A DNA stretch of 64,000 bases from Panonychus citri. Lineage: Eukaryota > Arthropoda > Arachnida > Trombidiformes > Tetranychidae. Both the position numbers and the translations under genes were made by a program. Positions 37,570 through 48,931 of the stretch are shown here, in pieces (position 1 is the stretch's first letter; each line of letters starts with the position of its first letter). The stretch is from contig NW_026515543.1 of assembly GCF_014898815.1 (NCBI RefSeq), forward strand, positions 3,410,001 through 3,474,000, read 5' to 3'. Under the pieces are notes generated by a model. It made no database searches. It was not told the origin of the DNA and saw nothing but the letters and a program-made list of their open reading frames with translations.

Positions 37570-37806
37570 ATGAATTCAACAAACAACATTTTCTCATCTA
37601 ATGATAAATTCAATTGCTCCAGTGTTTGCATCCCAGAGGATGAGAGTTTGATTATCATTGATCATTCACCACCGCAAGGATCAACAAAGAAGCAGCAATC
37701 AGTTAATTGTGATAAATCAAACATCTCATTTTCGTTCATTGGATCAATCAAAAGGTTCGTTAATCGGATTAGATCACCTCGAAAGTCCAGTAAAAATCCA
37801 GTATAA
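37570..37806 (+). CDS. Small basic-tailed orphan protein
   Basis: A 78-residue single-exon frame with a TATA box upstream and an AATAAA about 140 bp after the stop. The first half is Asn/Ser-rich and acidic; the second half has a hydrophobic-basic stretch (FIGSIKRFVNRIRSPRK). No signal peptide and no recognised family. It lies 170 bp from the divergent start of the acidic orphan gene, so they may share regulation. It could be a chance frame, but promoter and poly(A) signals on both sides favour a gene. Confidence 0.5.
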   Translation: MNSTNNIFSSNDKFNCSSVCIPEDESLIIIDHSPPQGSTKKQQSVNCDKSNISFSFIGSIKRFVNRIRSPRKSSKNPV

Positions 37807-38041
37807 GGATCGGAGGTGATTTTGATTTGAGGATCAGTGGCTATCCCAGTGGATTGGAAACCAATTAGTTAACAACAATCAATCCGAAATGTGTACAATT
37901 CTTATAATTAATCACCAATTTAATTTTTCAAATGCTTTTTTCTTAATAAATACATAATTAAATTACACAATTAAAAGTTTTATTGTAATCAAGATGGATT
38001 ACAATTGAATAATAAGTGGACTGTTAAATTTAAATTCGCGT

Positions 38042-40595
38042 TTAAAGAATAACTTTTCCGGATTTATCGAAATTTTCGGTCTCAATTGAATATTCAAGAT
38101 GGAATTGACATTCTTCCTGTTTACTTGGACTCGATTTTGCGAAAATAATCACTTGGGTAATTGCCGATGGAGGTAAAAATGGACTCGAAGGTGATAAAGT
38201 CGTTGAAGATGGTGCTTGAAATTTGAATTTCATCCCCTGAGGAAAAAGAAACAGTAGGAAAACAATTAGATTACGAATTACTTATTGACAATTAAAGAGG
38301 GAAAGTGAATTACCTTTGATGAGGTTATATGGAAATAGATTTTGTTAATTGTTTTGTTTGATAAATTGGTCGTGGTTAAAACGGCGACGGACACATCGGA
38401 ACGAGGCTGATTTGATCCGAAGTTTAAAATTGATTTAATTTCTTTCTCATTGACTAGGATGATTGGTGATCGTTGACTGGGTTCAACTGATTCTAATGGG
38501 ATGAAAATATCAGTGATTGATGAGACAATTGAAGGACAAGTGGATGTTGTTGTTGGTTCAGTTGATTCAGTTGATTCAGTTGATGATGTGGTTGTTTCCA
38601 GTTCTTTTGAATTCAGTGAGATTAAAAGGTCTGATTGATTAATATTTGATTCGATGGTTGGATTTATAATATTGTTCATTTGATTGCATGTTGTTGATTG
38701 TTTATCGATAGTTGGAATGTTAATCATTGTTCGTAATGCATTAAGAGGCATATTGGAATCACCACAATTTTCTGGCTTAGGTCCAGCATTTAACGTTAAT
38801 CTCATCATGTTTTCCAGCTCATCTAAACATGATGTTGATCGTTTAGGTGATTTACTAATTGTTGGTTCGGTGATTGTTGTTGATGTTGGTGTTGTGAAAG
38901 GTGAGGATGATAGTAAATCTTTTGATGCGATTGATGCAACATTCGGGGGTTTATGCATACAGGGAACTAGAATATCTTTCAAGTAATTAACATGAGCATT
39001 CACCATACCCTGAGTTTCAGTTTTGGGAAACATTTCAAAAAGGGTTGACATGGTTTCACTATTATTGTTAATTGTTGTTGGTGGGGGTAAACTGACAGCT
39101 GAATTAGAATCAGAATTATCCTTGATTGCTTCATGGTCACTTAGTAAACTAACATCGCCGAAATGTGAACCATTCAGTGGAATTGAATTAGTGGAGGTCA
39201 TCAAAGAGGCAGCGGTTGAAGTAATGATACTTGAAGATGACGAGGATTCAGTTGTTGGTGAGCTTATGTCAACCAAATTATTGTTTGATGTAATTGTTGT
39301 TGACAAGGATGTTGAAGCTTTTGATGAATTACTTCTGATTGGTGAATTTTCCCAGAGTAAATTACCAGAATCAGGGTTAGTATTATTATCATTGCCAATT
39401 GGTTGAGGCACTTGATTAACTTTAACATCATACTCGTTGATCACTTTAGTCAGTTCATCATTAACTTTAAGAAGCTCTTCAAACAATGGTTCAGTTTCGG
39501 ACAATTCACCGGCTAATTTAAACAATTTAGGTCGTAATTTTTTACAACTATCATATAGTTCATCTAGAAGCTCTTTCTCGGTGAAATGTTCACCTTCCGA
39601 TGAATTGAAATTGGCCAAAACTTCAGAGAAAAGTTTACCATTGTTACGAGCCAATTCTAGTTCAGTTTGACATCGAGATTTGATCTCAGTTTTCTTATCA
39701 GCTTGATGAGCCAACATTTTAATCAATTTATTAGCTGCAATCCGGTCTTCTGGTTGACCACTTTGAATTAATCGTTTCAACATGAGAGCATTTTCAGCAT
39801 TATCCCAAATTTCATCTTTCGGTCTTGGTGGCGGTGGAGGAATAGGTTTACTTTCCTGGAAGATTTTAAAAAAAGGTTAAATTAGAAACAATCAGATAGC
39901 CTAAGGGTAACTAAATGATATTTACAGGTAACAAATGAGCTGGATCGGAGGTGATGATTCCTTGTCTTTTCAGCATTTGATATGCTTCAAATATTTTGGG
40001 TTCATGTTTCAGCTCAATACTCCATAGGTAGAGCAATTCAATGATCTTTTTCTTGACTCTGTCTGGAGATCTTTGTGCTAAATACTGAAAAGAGTAAGAG
40101 AAGATAATTGAATTAATCATGTTTGATATGATTATTTGCGAGAATCAAGAGAAATCGGAAGATATTAACTCACCTTTGGAGAGATAACCTTAATCAACTC
40201 ATTGAGAAATCTAAATTTTCCAACCTCTTCAATGAATTTTCTATCTGATCGTTTAACTAGAGTTTGAATAACATTAATCGCTTTCAAGGCTTCCAATTCA
40301 TGAGGTGATTGAATTTTGTGACCAAAAAATCTCAATACAAATCCAATGGTTTCCTTATTGTCCTTCATCAAATGGACAAGTTGACCAATCGCTTCATCGT
40401 TAACCTCAACATCAAGAGGATTTGCTGCTTGAGCTAAAGGAGAGCAACAATAAAGGGGAAAATCAATGATAAAAACATCAATAGAAAAGATAATTTAATC
40501 TTGATGATAAATAGACAAAGGGAAATAATTGTTTAGATGAGATTCTTACCTAAACATAAATCGAGATTAATTTGATCGGCTGAGCCCATGTTCAT
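38042..40595 (-). CDS. Gga: ARF-binding clathrin adaptor GGA
   Basis: Five minus-strand exons (40550-40595, 40174-40433, 39926-40084, 38314-39855, 38042-38236) join in frame to 733 residues. The VHS domain fills the first 150 residues (FFGHKIQSPHELEALKAI, then KFRFLNELIKVISPK). The GAT domain starts near residue 185 (EDRIAANKLIKML). A long Ser/Thr-rich hinge carries LVDIS, LLSDHE and LFEMFPK motifs at about residues 318-442. The C-terminal gamma-adaptin ear runs from about 610. Role by family: monomeric adaptor recruited by ARF-GTP to the trans-Golgi, sorting acidic-dileucine cargo into clathrin carriers. Part of the hinge recurs in the coiled-coil gene at 51-53 kb. Confidence 0.95.
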
Positions 40596-41404
40596 TGATT
40601 GTGATGAGTTGGTTTCAATTGTCAACACGAGTCAATCACTCAGCTGTTAGCTTAACAAAAGTAACTCAAATCCAGATTATTATTAACCAATATACCATCA
40701 AATCATTACGATGACTGTTGATGATGATTGGTTGATAGAGTAGCTATTAAGATGAAATGAAAACCAGTGATTGTGAAGATAAAGGTAAGTGATCAATGAT
40801 TAATCATTGGGAAGATTAAAATTACCTGCAAACAGACATTTCTTTTGTCTTGACTCTTTCAAAACAATTAAAGAGCGCAAGTAATCATTGTTGAATGATG
40901 AGTTATAAAATTTCAACAAAATTAACAAGATTGACAAATTACAATTCTAATCAAAAGAAATATAAATCTAATCAAATTAATCTAAGCAAGAAAAGACACT
41001 TTTGTTTACCAATTGCATAAGATGAGATTCTTTCTACTCTCAACAGGTGGAGCCAAAGTTCATTTCAAATTTCGTATTTGATTTAATTGTGATTTTCATC
41101 AATTCTGCGGGTTCAATTTGTGTTGAAAGAATTACCAATTTAGTTTATGATAAACCTTTTTTTGATTTGACCCTTTACTGACCAAATGCTCACCTAAATC
41201 ATTTAAACTCTTCACCTTTTTATCTACTCTCTGTGGAAACTTATATTATATGATTGATTTTTATCTAAATTGTCGATTTATTTTTGCGATCGAAAGTTTA
41301 TTTTTACTTTCACATTGATTAAATAGATTAAAATGAACGAATTTGATAAACGATTTAATTTTCGAAAACATCTTAAAGAAATAGGAGAGTAAATGCCTTG
41401 AGAG
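40596..41404. other. Intergenic DNA upstream of the tandem array
   Basis: AT-rich. Its last 250 bp belong to the repeated upstream block of the array and recur in diverged form before copies 2 and 4. Confidence 0.4.
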
Positions 41405-41475
41405 AAGATGAGAATAATTCTCATTCTATTTATCATCTGAGAGATATAAAAGTCGAGATGAATTTCCATCGATAT
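41405..41475 (+). promoter_or_regulatory. Core promoter of array copy 1
   Basis: Odd palindrome TGAGAATAATTCTCA (41409-41423), then TTTATCATCTGAG, then TATAAAAG (41445-41452) about 100 bp before the ATG. The block is almost identical in copies 2, 3 and 4, with TATA boxes at 43007-43014, 47522-47529 and 49428-49435. Copy 3 lacks the palindrome. Confidence 0.75.
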
Positions 41476-41554
41476 TCATTAACGATTCTAAAGTCAATCG
41501 ATATTCATCTTTGTTTCTAATCAATTGTCCAGTCAATAAATTCTAATCATCATC

Positions 41555-42187
41555 ATGTACATTTCTCCTCAATTAGTAGCTGAAGTCGCCCGATCAACTT
41601 TTCCTATAGTTGCCGATTATGTAATGCCCGGATTAGCCCAACATCCATCAATTGTTATAGTTCTGTTAACCTTGTGCAGTATTCTGAGGCAACATAGTTT
41701 ATTGTGGAATGAGTTTACTCAATTTACCAATTTTGAGAACCTGAATACGTCTCATACCCAGAAAGTGCTCGAATTAATAGGATCAGCTGATCGTTTTGTC
41801 CTCGAAAGTTTTTTCCGAGATTCCGAGTTTCTTGGTGAGGATTGTCTTCTCTCCGCTGCTTGTATCACTGGAGCTTGGCGTTCGGAAGACGAAGCCGCAA
41901 GATCCTTCTACAAAAAGATCTCTAATGTAATTGAAAATCCGGATTGCGTTGAATCACCAAATGAACGATTACTCTGTAAATTCAGCAGAACTTCTATCAA
42001 GGCGACAATCGAAGGGAAATCATTTTGTGAGAAGCAAAAGTTCAAATGCCCGATCAATTCAGTAGAAAATTTCATTTCTAAAATCGTAGTCAAAGTCAAA
42101 AACACGGAGAAAAGTCAAAATCAAGCCCGAAGTAAATCTTCAAATAATTTGATCGATTATATCTATGAAATTATCAATTCTTCATAA
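41555..42187 (+). CDS. Array copy 1: 210-residue Cys-patterned family
   Basis: Single-exon gene, 210 residues, starting MYISPQ. It lacks a classic N-terminal signal but has a hydrophobic helix at about residues 30-46. It carries the family cysteine pattern: DCLLSAAC (C-x5-C), a DC, an LLC, and FCEKQKFKC (C-x6-C). The C-x5-C followed by a C-x6-C at the end of an Ala..Gly..Cys segment recalls the arthropod DM4/DM12 family (PF07841). That link is my inference and needs a profile search. Paralogous to 43128, 47643 and 49549. An AATAAA follows the stop. Function unknown. Confidence 0.78.
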   Translation: MYISPQLVAEVARSTFPIVADYVMPGLAQHPSIVIVLLTLCSILRQHSLLWNEFTQFTNFENLNTSHTQKVLELIGSADRFVLESFFRDSEFLGEDCLLSAACITGAWRSEDEAARSFYKKISNVIENPDCVESPNERLLCKFSRTSIKATIEGKSFCEKQKFKCPINSVENFISKIVVKVKNTEKSQNQARSKSSNNLIDYIYEIINSS

Positions 42188-42400
42188 ATATCAACCGAAA
42201 ATTAATTATTCCAATAAAATAATTGCTCATTTCTAACAATTAATTATTAATATTTCTATTGATTAATAAACTTTTTTGCAAACAAACAAATTTCGTCTTC
42301 CAATTCATTGTCGTTAATCAAATAACAAAGGAAACAGTATAATCAGTATTGATGAATTTCAATATTTTCTCCAGAATTTTCGACATGATAACATGATTGG

Positions 42401-42691
42401 TTAACCATTTCGTCCTTTTGAATTTACGTTTTCATCTGTGGATGATATTGATTTAGTTCCAATGGAATCTGAGCCTGAAGATGATGATGAATTTTCTTTA
42501 CTCGAATCATCTTGTTTTCCGGTTGTTGTAATTGTCTCCTTGGTGGTTGATGATTTGTCTTGTTTCTTGTTTCCATTTGTCAGATTGGAATCACTTCCCT
42601 TTTCCGTTTCCTTTTCAGTTCCATTGGAATCTTTTTTCACGGGATACGGTAGCATGTTTATACGTGCAATCGCAAAAAGTTCATTTGACAT
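42401..42691 (-). pseudogene. Truncated Ser/Thr-rich partner a
   Basis: Minus-strand frame, convergent with copy 1, whose last about 75 codons match the intact gene at 43963-44286 (NGTEKETEKGSD and a Ser-rich tail). The signal peptide region is replaced by unrelated sequence (MLPYPVKKD), so the product would probably not be secreted. It may be non-functional, though the frame is open. Confidence 0.55.
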
Positions 42692-43127
42692 TCGTACTAA
42701 TTAAATTGAGATTTTCAGCAATTCTTCTGATAAAATTTGTATTGGTAAAATTATCAATATGGAGATTTTTTCTAATTATTATTCAATTGAATTGAATGAT
42801 TGACCAAATGCTCACCTAAATCATTTAAACTCTTCCTCTTCTTCTTATTTTTGCGATCGAAAAGTTTACTTTCACGTTGATTAAATAGATTAACACAAAC
42901 GAATTTGATAAACAATTTAGGCTCTAAAAACATCTTACAGAAATAGGAGAGTAAATGCCTTGAGAGAAGATGAGAATAATTCTCATTCTATTTATCATCT
43001 GAGAGATATAAAAGTCGAGATGAATTTCCATCGATATTCATTAACCATTCTAAAGTCAATCGATATTCATCTTACTTTCATCTTTGTTTCTAATCAATTG
43101 TCAAGTCAATAAATTCTAATCATCATC

Positions 43128-43760
43128 ATGTACATTTCTCCTCAATTAGTAGCTGAAATCGCCCGATCAACTGCTCCTCAAATCATCAGTTATGTGTTAC
43201 CCTTATCATCACAATTTCCATTACATGTAATGCTCATGTTAACTTGTACCTCTTATATGACATCTTTGAGCAAATTTTGTGATGATTTTAAGCAAATGTA
43301 TAACGCACCAGACCCGCGATGTGGTCTGGACCATAAAACCTTTGATACGACCGGATCAGCTTATCTTTTTGTCCTCAAAAGTTTATTTCATGATTCCGTA
43401 TATTCTGGTGAGGATTGTCTTCTCTCTGCTGCTTGTTTCGCTGGAAGTGAAAACCACAAAAATGAGACTATAAGATCAAGTTACATGCGTTGGTTCTATG
43501 AGGCTCCAACTCGTGATTGTACTGATTCGACAAAGAGCCAATTATTCTGTAACTTCGGAAGAATAAGTATCAGGGCGACAATCGAAGGGAATTCATTTTG
43601 TGAGAAACAAAAGTTCAAATGCCAGATCGATTCAGTAGAAAGTTTCATTTCTAAAATCTCAGTCAAAGTCAAAAACTCGCAACAAACTCAGAATCAAGCT
43701 CGAAGTGAATTTTTAGACAACTGGTTTGATTATTTCTCTGAAATCGCCAAACTATTATGA
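43128..43760 (+). CDS. Array copy 2: 210-residue Cys-patterned family
   Basis: Paralogue of copy 1 with the same start (MYISPQLVAEIARS), hydrophobic helix near 28-46 and all six family cysteines. It has extra cysteines in the divergent region between residues 40 and 66 (LTCTS, KFCDD, RCGL). Its end (FLDNWFDYFSEIAKLL) differs from the NSS/NST ending of copies 1, 3 and 4. A relic of this ending is found at 48446-48518. The most divergent member and the closest neighbour of the intact secreted partner. Confidence 0.78.
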   Translation: MYISPQLVAEIARSTAPQIISYVLPLSSQFPLHVMLMLTCTSYMTSLSKFCDDFKQMYNAPDPRCGLDHKTFDTTGSAYLFVLKSLFHDSVYSGEDCLLSAACFAGSENHKNETIRSSYMRWFYEAPTRDCTDSTKSQLFCNFGRISIRATIEGNSFCEKQKFKCQIDSVESFISKISVKVKNSQQTQNQARSEFLDNWFDYFSEIAKLL

Positions 43761-43962
43761 ATAAAAACCGAAGATAAATTGTAATAATTTTCTGAAATTC
43801 GATTTATAACAATTAATTATTTCTATTTATTAATAAACTTTTTTTTTGCAAACAATCAAATTTCATCTTTAAATTCATTGTCGTTAATCAAATAACAAAG
43901 GAATTAATCTAATCAGTGTTGATGAATTTCAATATTTTCTCCAGAGTTATCGATATAGTTGA

Positions 43963-44286
43963 TTATCCTTTTCGTCCTTTTGAATTTACGTTTTTATCTC
44001 CGGATGATGAAGATTCAGTTCCAATGGAATCTGAGCCTGAAGATGATGAATTTTCTTTGCTCGAATCATCTTGTTTTCCGGTTGTTGTAATTGTCTCCTT
44101 GGTGGTTGATGATTTGTCTTGTTTCTTGTTTCCATTTGTCGGATTGGAATCACTTCCCTTTTCCGTTTCCTTTTCAGTTCCATTGGAATTGTTGGTTTTC
44201 ACCGAAGACGTTTGACCAGCGAAAACGATTACAATTAAAGTAACAAGAGCAATTAAAAGGGTAACTCGATATTGACTTGTAGCCAT
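43963..44286 (-). CDS. Small secreted Ser/Thr-rich protein (partner b, intact)
   Basis: 107 residues from the ATG at 44286. A clear signal peptide (about 1-24, core LLIALVTLIVIVFAG) is followed by a low-complexity mature chain rich in Ser, Thr, Lys, Asn and Glu with no cysteine, so it is likely disordered and possibly O-glycosylated. A TATAAAAG lies on the minus strand at 44386-44393. It converges tail to tail with array copy 2, about 200 bp between stops. Truncated or frameshifted relatives follow copies 1 and 3, so this is the only complete copy here. No homologue recognised; a gland or cuticle secretion is a guess. Confidence 0.65.
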   Translation of the reverse strand: MATSQYRVTLLIALVTLIVIVFAGQTSSVKTNNSNGTEKETEKGSDSNPTNGNKKQDKSSTTKETITTTGKQDDSSKENSSSSGSDSIGTESSSSGDKNVNSKGRKG

Positions 44287-44393
44287 TTTGAATTTAAATT
44301 TTCTCACGGGAAGACACAGAAACAATTTAACGATGATTAGTACAAAGATCGATGAGCAATTAATGATATGTGATAATCGTCAGGTCTTTTATA

Positions 44394-45217
44394 CCAATTC
44401 TCTGATTGTTGTTGGTGAGAAGACTAAATCGTCTGAATAAATAGACTTTAAATCATCAAGTTAATTCACCAATGGATTGTAAGGACTATTCAGTAATTCG
44501 GAAGTTAATTATTTCATAAATTTATTTGATTATCAGTTTGAATCCTTGAAAATTGGACATTATTTTTGTTCATATAACATTGACACTGAATCTATTCAAT
44601 GATTTAACAACAATACATACAAAATTCAAGGGTAACCTTAACAGTAAACTGAACAACATTTTTTAATGTTTACCCATTTACTTTAATTGTAATTAAAAAA
44701 ATCTAATTCGTTTAAATATTAAACACACAACAAAATAAATGAATCAAAATTATCAACAAAATTAAAGGTCAAACTTGAATGAAAAAAAAAACTGATTTTT
44801 GTTTGTTATCATCCAGGTAACAATTACTTAATTTCGTGTGACATTTACTTCATTGGTCACAATGTAATCCATGCTATCGATGTAATAGATTTCAATTCAT
44901 TCAAAAAATGTAAAAAAATCGAAAAAATTGATCGAAAAACGAACAATTAAAAAGAATCGTAAATCGGATTAACAAAGAATAAGATAAAATATTCCCGCTT
45001 CTTTTCTCGGTTCGATTGGTGTTCTTTTTCCTCACCTGATGGCGTAACTTTAGAAAAGAAGAAAAAAAAGAAAATTTTTTTTTCTCTTTACAATTTTTGT
45101 CATTTTTTTATTTAAATTTAATTGTTAATTTTCACTGTTAATTTATCTTAATCAATTGTCTCATTTTCATTGTTTCGCAATTAGTTACTTGTTATCCTTT
45201 TAATTTGGCCTTTAATT
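44394..45217. other. Intergenic DNA between the secreted partner and MRG15
   Basis: AT-rich, no supported feature. The two genes are transcribed divergently. Confidence 0.35.
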
Positions 45218-46865
45218 ATGCCACCGAAACCTTGTTTCTCAGAAGGTAAAGTTCCTAATTTGTGTAAATATTTTTCTTTCCCATCGCATGTTTGATTAGT
45301 AATTTCATTTGTAATTGATTAATTTTCCATTGACTGAATATTCATTTTATTCTATTCTTTTGTCCCAATTAGGTGAAAAGATACTTTGTTTCCATGGGCC
45401 TTTACTATATGAAGCTAAGGTGAGAAAATCTCTTGTTTTCTATTGTGTCATAATCTTTTTGGCAACTAGTTCTTTTTAGTTTACCTTTCAAGACTTTTAC
45501 AGTTTCAAATTCTAATTTATGTTCATCTTTTTCTTCGATTCATCTTCTCATGTTTTCTTTCAATTTTTCTCTTTTACCTTTATTCTTTTCTATTTTTAGT
45601 GTCTCAAGGTCGCATATATAAAATCTGGTGGTGTTCGATATCTAGTTCATTATCAAGGATGGAATAAAAGGTTACCTAGTGACTTCTCTTTCTTATTATT
45701 GTTTTTGTGACAAATTTTCCTTTGCAACTAATTTCGATTTTTTCTTAACTCTTCTTAATTAGTTGGGACGAGTGGGTATACGAAAGTCGTATTCTCAAGT
45801 ACAATGATGCTAATGTCCACAAACAAAAGGATCTCTCTGAAAGCCACAAATATGTTTATTCAGCTTCAAAGTAAGAACTTTTTCATTTTATTTGATCTCA
45901 AGTTAAATTATTTGTTCAAAGAAAATTCAATATCTATGAACCTCTCGATTTTTATCATTATCTTATTAATCTTGATAAAAATTTCTATTGTTCTATTTTT
46001 AGTGCCGCGAAGAATAAGAGTAAACTTAAGAACAAGAAAGGATCCGGAGAACCAAATCAACCAATGGTTATTGAAAAAGGAATCAAACAAAAATTGAACA
46101 ACGATGGAAAAATATCAAACAAAGAGCAGAGTAAAAGTAAACGACCCAAAATCGAGCCTCATGTTGAACCTGAGGAATGTTACACCAACAAATTGGAGAT
46201 TCGAATAAAAATACCGGACGAGCTTAAACCACTTCTCATGGAGGATTGGGATCTAATTGTTAGACAGAAAAAGTTATGTAAACTTCCCTCCAGTGTTCCA
46301 GTAGATGCAATTCTCTCTGATTATATCTCAATTAAGAAATCAAGTAAACTGAACGCAGCCAAAGAAGCCACTTTGATTGAAGTTACTAATGGATTCAAGG
46401 AATACTTCAATGTAATGTTGGGCTCTCAATTATTGTACAAATTTGAACGATCACAGTATCAACAATTTATCCATGAAAATAAGGATAAAGAGCCATCATC
46501 TTTTTACGGATTCATTCATTTGTTGCGTTTATTTGGTGAATATCGTTTCTATTTTTCATCTTTACCAAATCCAATCTCGACAATCAAATACTAAATCTTT
46601 ATTATTTTCCATTTACCAATAGCTCGTCTTGGTGGTATTCTAGCATATACAGCTTTAGATGAAAAAGAAATTCAACTTTTACTCTCTCATATTCATGATT
46701 TTTTAAAGTGAGTTTGTAATATATTGATGATTCTTTGATTGTCAGAAACTAATTAATGTCTTTTGTTTTCCTTTCAATAGATTCATGGCCAAAAGTATGG
46801 TCTATTACAGCACAAATGATTACGATTTTGTCTCAACTGAATACCAAAAAAAGGCTGTCCAATGA
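45218..46865 (+). CDS. MRG15: MRG15 chromodomain protein (MORF4L1)
   Basis: Seven exons (45218-45245, 45373-45419, 45600-45670, 45763-45870, 46003-46535, 46623-46707, 46781-46865) join in frame to 318 residues, close to human MORF4L1 (323). The N-terminal chromo barrel has FHGPLLYEAK, VHYQGWNKSWDEWV and a cage of aromatic residues. A Lys-rich linker follows, then the MRG domain (IPDELKPLLMEDWDLI, then YFNVMLGSQLLYKFER and LGGILAYTALDEKE). Role by family: reads H3K36 methylation and anchors NuA4/TIP60 acetyltransferase and Sin3 deacetylase complexes. This conserved nuclear gene lies inside the tandem array without relation to it. Confidence 0.96.
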
Positions 46866-47520
46866 CCATAATTTTATTGACTTTCATCAATAGTAATATT
46901 AATAATTAATAATTTCAGCTATTATGTGATCTTATTCCTCATTCTAACCAATAATTAACAAGTATCATGATCAATCAGTTTTCACTACAACTATTGATAT
47001 CACATCTCATCTCACACATCCTGTAATTGATCATATTCGTTATCTTAATTTATTATTTAATATTTTGTTTATCTAAATGAGATTATGTAAATAATACTTA
47101 TAATTTTGTACTCAAGCTAATTAACAAATCAAACAATCAAATCAAATTTTCTTTCAACAATTTTCCTAGTTGACTTTATTCACGTTTATCATCAACTAGT
47201 CTTATATTCACCAAATATACTGTAGTATAATTGGAATCATTATGATGAGAAGACAATGTTTTGTATCAGTCGATTAATAAATTTCCAAAAAACCAATCAA
47301 ACGAAAAAGCAAAAAAGCAAAAAAGTTAATCAAACTTAATGCTTAATCTCAAAGTAAAGGAAAGAAATTCAACTTAACTCGCCTGAGGCTCAGTATCTCT
47401 GGAAGGTGGACAAAATCATAGGAATCATTAAATGGCCTACAAATAGCGATGAAAATATTAAGATGCCTTGAGAGAAAAAGGATAAAGAAGATCATGGCTC
47501 CCTAATTTATCATCTGAGCG
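46866..47520. other. MRG15 3' region and upstream DNA of copy 3
   Basis: AT-rich. An array-like upstream block appears only from about 47460. Nothing else is seen. Confidence 0.35.
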
Positions 47521-47642
47521 ATATAAAAGTCGAGATGAATTTTCATTGATATTCATTAACGATTCTAAAGACAATCGATATTCATCTTACCTTCATCTTT
47601 GTTTCTAATCAATTGTCAAGTCAATAAATTCTAATCATCATC

Positions 47643-48275
47643 ATGTACATTTCTCCTCAAGTGGTAACTGAAATCGCCCGATCAACTGCTCCTCAAGTAG
47701 CCGAGTATGTGTTGCCAATGTTAGCCGAACATCCATCAGTTATTTTGTTCTTGCTAACTCTGAGCTCTTTCTTGACCAAATATGGCTCATTGTGGAGCGA
47801 ATTCACTAAGTTTACTGACCCAACGGATAAAATGAATTTACGTGTCCAGAAAGTGTTCGATTTGATGGGATCAGCTGATCTTTTTGTTCTCAAAAGTTTA
47901 TTCCATGATTCTGAGTTTTCTGGTGAGGATTGTCTTCTCTCTGCTGCTTGTTTAATGGGAGAGTCTCGTCATATATCACCGGTCGAAAGGTTTTTGTTCA
48001 CTAAGTTCTTTGATGGATTCGAAAATCGCGACTGCACTGGTTCATCTAATCAACAATTATTCTGTAAATTCGAGAAAACATTGATCAAGGCGACAATCGA
48101 AGGGAAATCATTTTGTGAGAAGCAAAAGTTCAAATGCTCGATCAATTCAGTAGAAAATTTTATTTCTAAACTCAAGGTCAAAGTTGCAAACACGGAAAAG
48201 AATCCAATTCAAGCTCGAAGTGAATCTCCAAATAATTTGGTTGATTATTTCTATGAAATTATCAATTCTTCATAA
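47643..48275 (+). CDS. Array copy 3: 210-residue Cys-patterned family
   Basis: Paralogue closest to copy 1 in length and ending (YEIINSS) and to copy 4 at the start (MYISPQVVTEIARSTAPQ). Six family cysteines are kept, with DCLLSAAC and FCEKQKFKC intact, and a hydrophobic helix lies at about 30-45. TATA box at 47522-47529. Function unknown; see copy 1 for the possible DM4/DM12 link. Confidence 0.78.
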   Translation: MYISPQVVTEIARSTAPQVAEYVLPMLAEHPSVILFLLTLSSFLTKYGSLWSEFTKFTDPTDKMNLRVQKVFDLMGSADLFVLKSLFHDSEFSGEDCLLSAACLMGESRHISPVERFLFTKFFDGFENRDCTGSSNQQLFCKFEKTLIKATIEGKSFCEKQKFKCSINSVENFISKLKVKVANTEKNPIQARSESPNNLVDYFYEIINSS

Positions 48276-48445
48276 ATATCAACTGAAAATTAATTATGCC
48301 AACAAAATAACTGCTCATTTCTAACAATTAATTATTGCTATTTCTATTAATTAATAAACTTTTCTGCAAACCAAACAAATTTCGTCTTTTAATTTATGAA
48401 CATTTATTCGCGATTGATTAATTGGTGTTTATGGATTTCAATCAG

Positions 48446-48545
48446 TCAGAATCAAGTTCGAAGTGAATCTTTAGACAACTGGTTTGATTATTTCTCTGAA
48501 ATCGCCAAACTATTATGAACAACAACCGAAGATAAATTGTATTAA
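48446..48545 (+). pseudogene. Relic of a copy-2-type 3' end
   Basis: About 100 bp closely matching the last codons and 3' flank of copy 2 (43688-43784), including the sequence for WFDYFSEIAKLL and the TGA. It has no start or upstream body and lies just after copy 3. It is a footprint of unequal crossing-over or gene conversion. Confidence 0.75.
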
Positions 48546-48715
48546 TAACGAAATTGAATCAATTTTCATATAATCTTTCAAACAATCAAATTTCATCTTT
48601 AAATTCATTGTCGTTAATCAAATAACAAAGGAATTAATCTAATCAGTATTGATGAATTTCAATATTTTCTCCAGAATTTTCGATATAGTTGATTATCCTT
48701 TTCGTCCTTTTGAAT

Positions 48716-48931
48716 TTACGTTTTTATCTCCGGATGATGAAGATTCAGTTCCAATGGAATCTGAGCCTGAAGGTGATGATGAATTTTCTTTACTCGAATC
48801 ATCTTGTTTTCCGGTTGTTGTAATTGTCTCCTTGGTGGTTGATGATTTGTCTTGTTTCTTGTTTCCATTTGTCGGATTGGAATCACTTCCTTTTCCGTTT
48901 CCTTTTCAGGTCCATTGGAATCTTTCTTCAC
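48716..48931 (-). pseudogene. Frameshifted Ser/Thr-rich partner c
   Basis: Nearly identical to the intact partner at 43963-44183, but a CCC run in plus-strand sequence at 44154-44158 is CC at about 48888-48889. That single-base loss moves the frame after KETEK into an Arg/Gln-rich reading. It shares the N-terminal KKDSNG junction with partner a and has no signal peptide. A dead copy. Confidence 0.7.

Noticed and set aside
38684..39670. Plus-strand frames opposite GGA
   Set aside because: Antisense of the GGA hinge and GAT exon; no independent start or splice evidence.
43986..44183. Arg/Gln-rich minus-strand frame overlapping the secreted partner
   Set aside because: Alternative frame of the same DNA; it matches the out-of-frame reading of the dead copy at 48716, which is explained by a one-base deletion.
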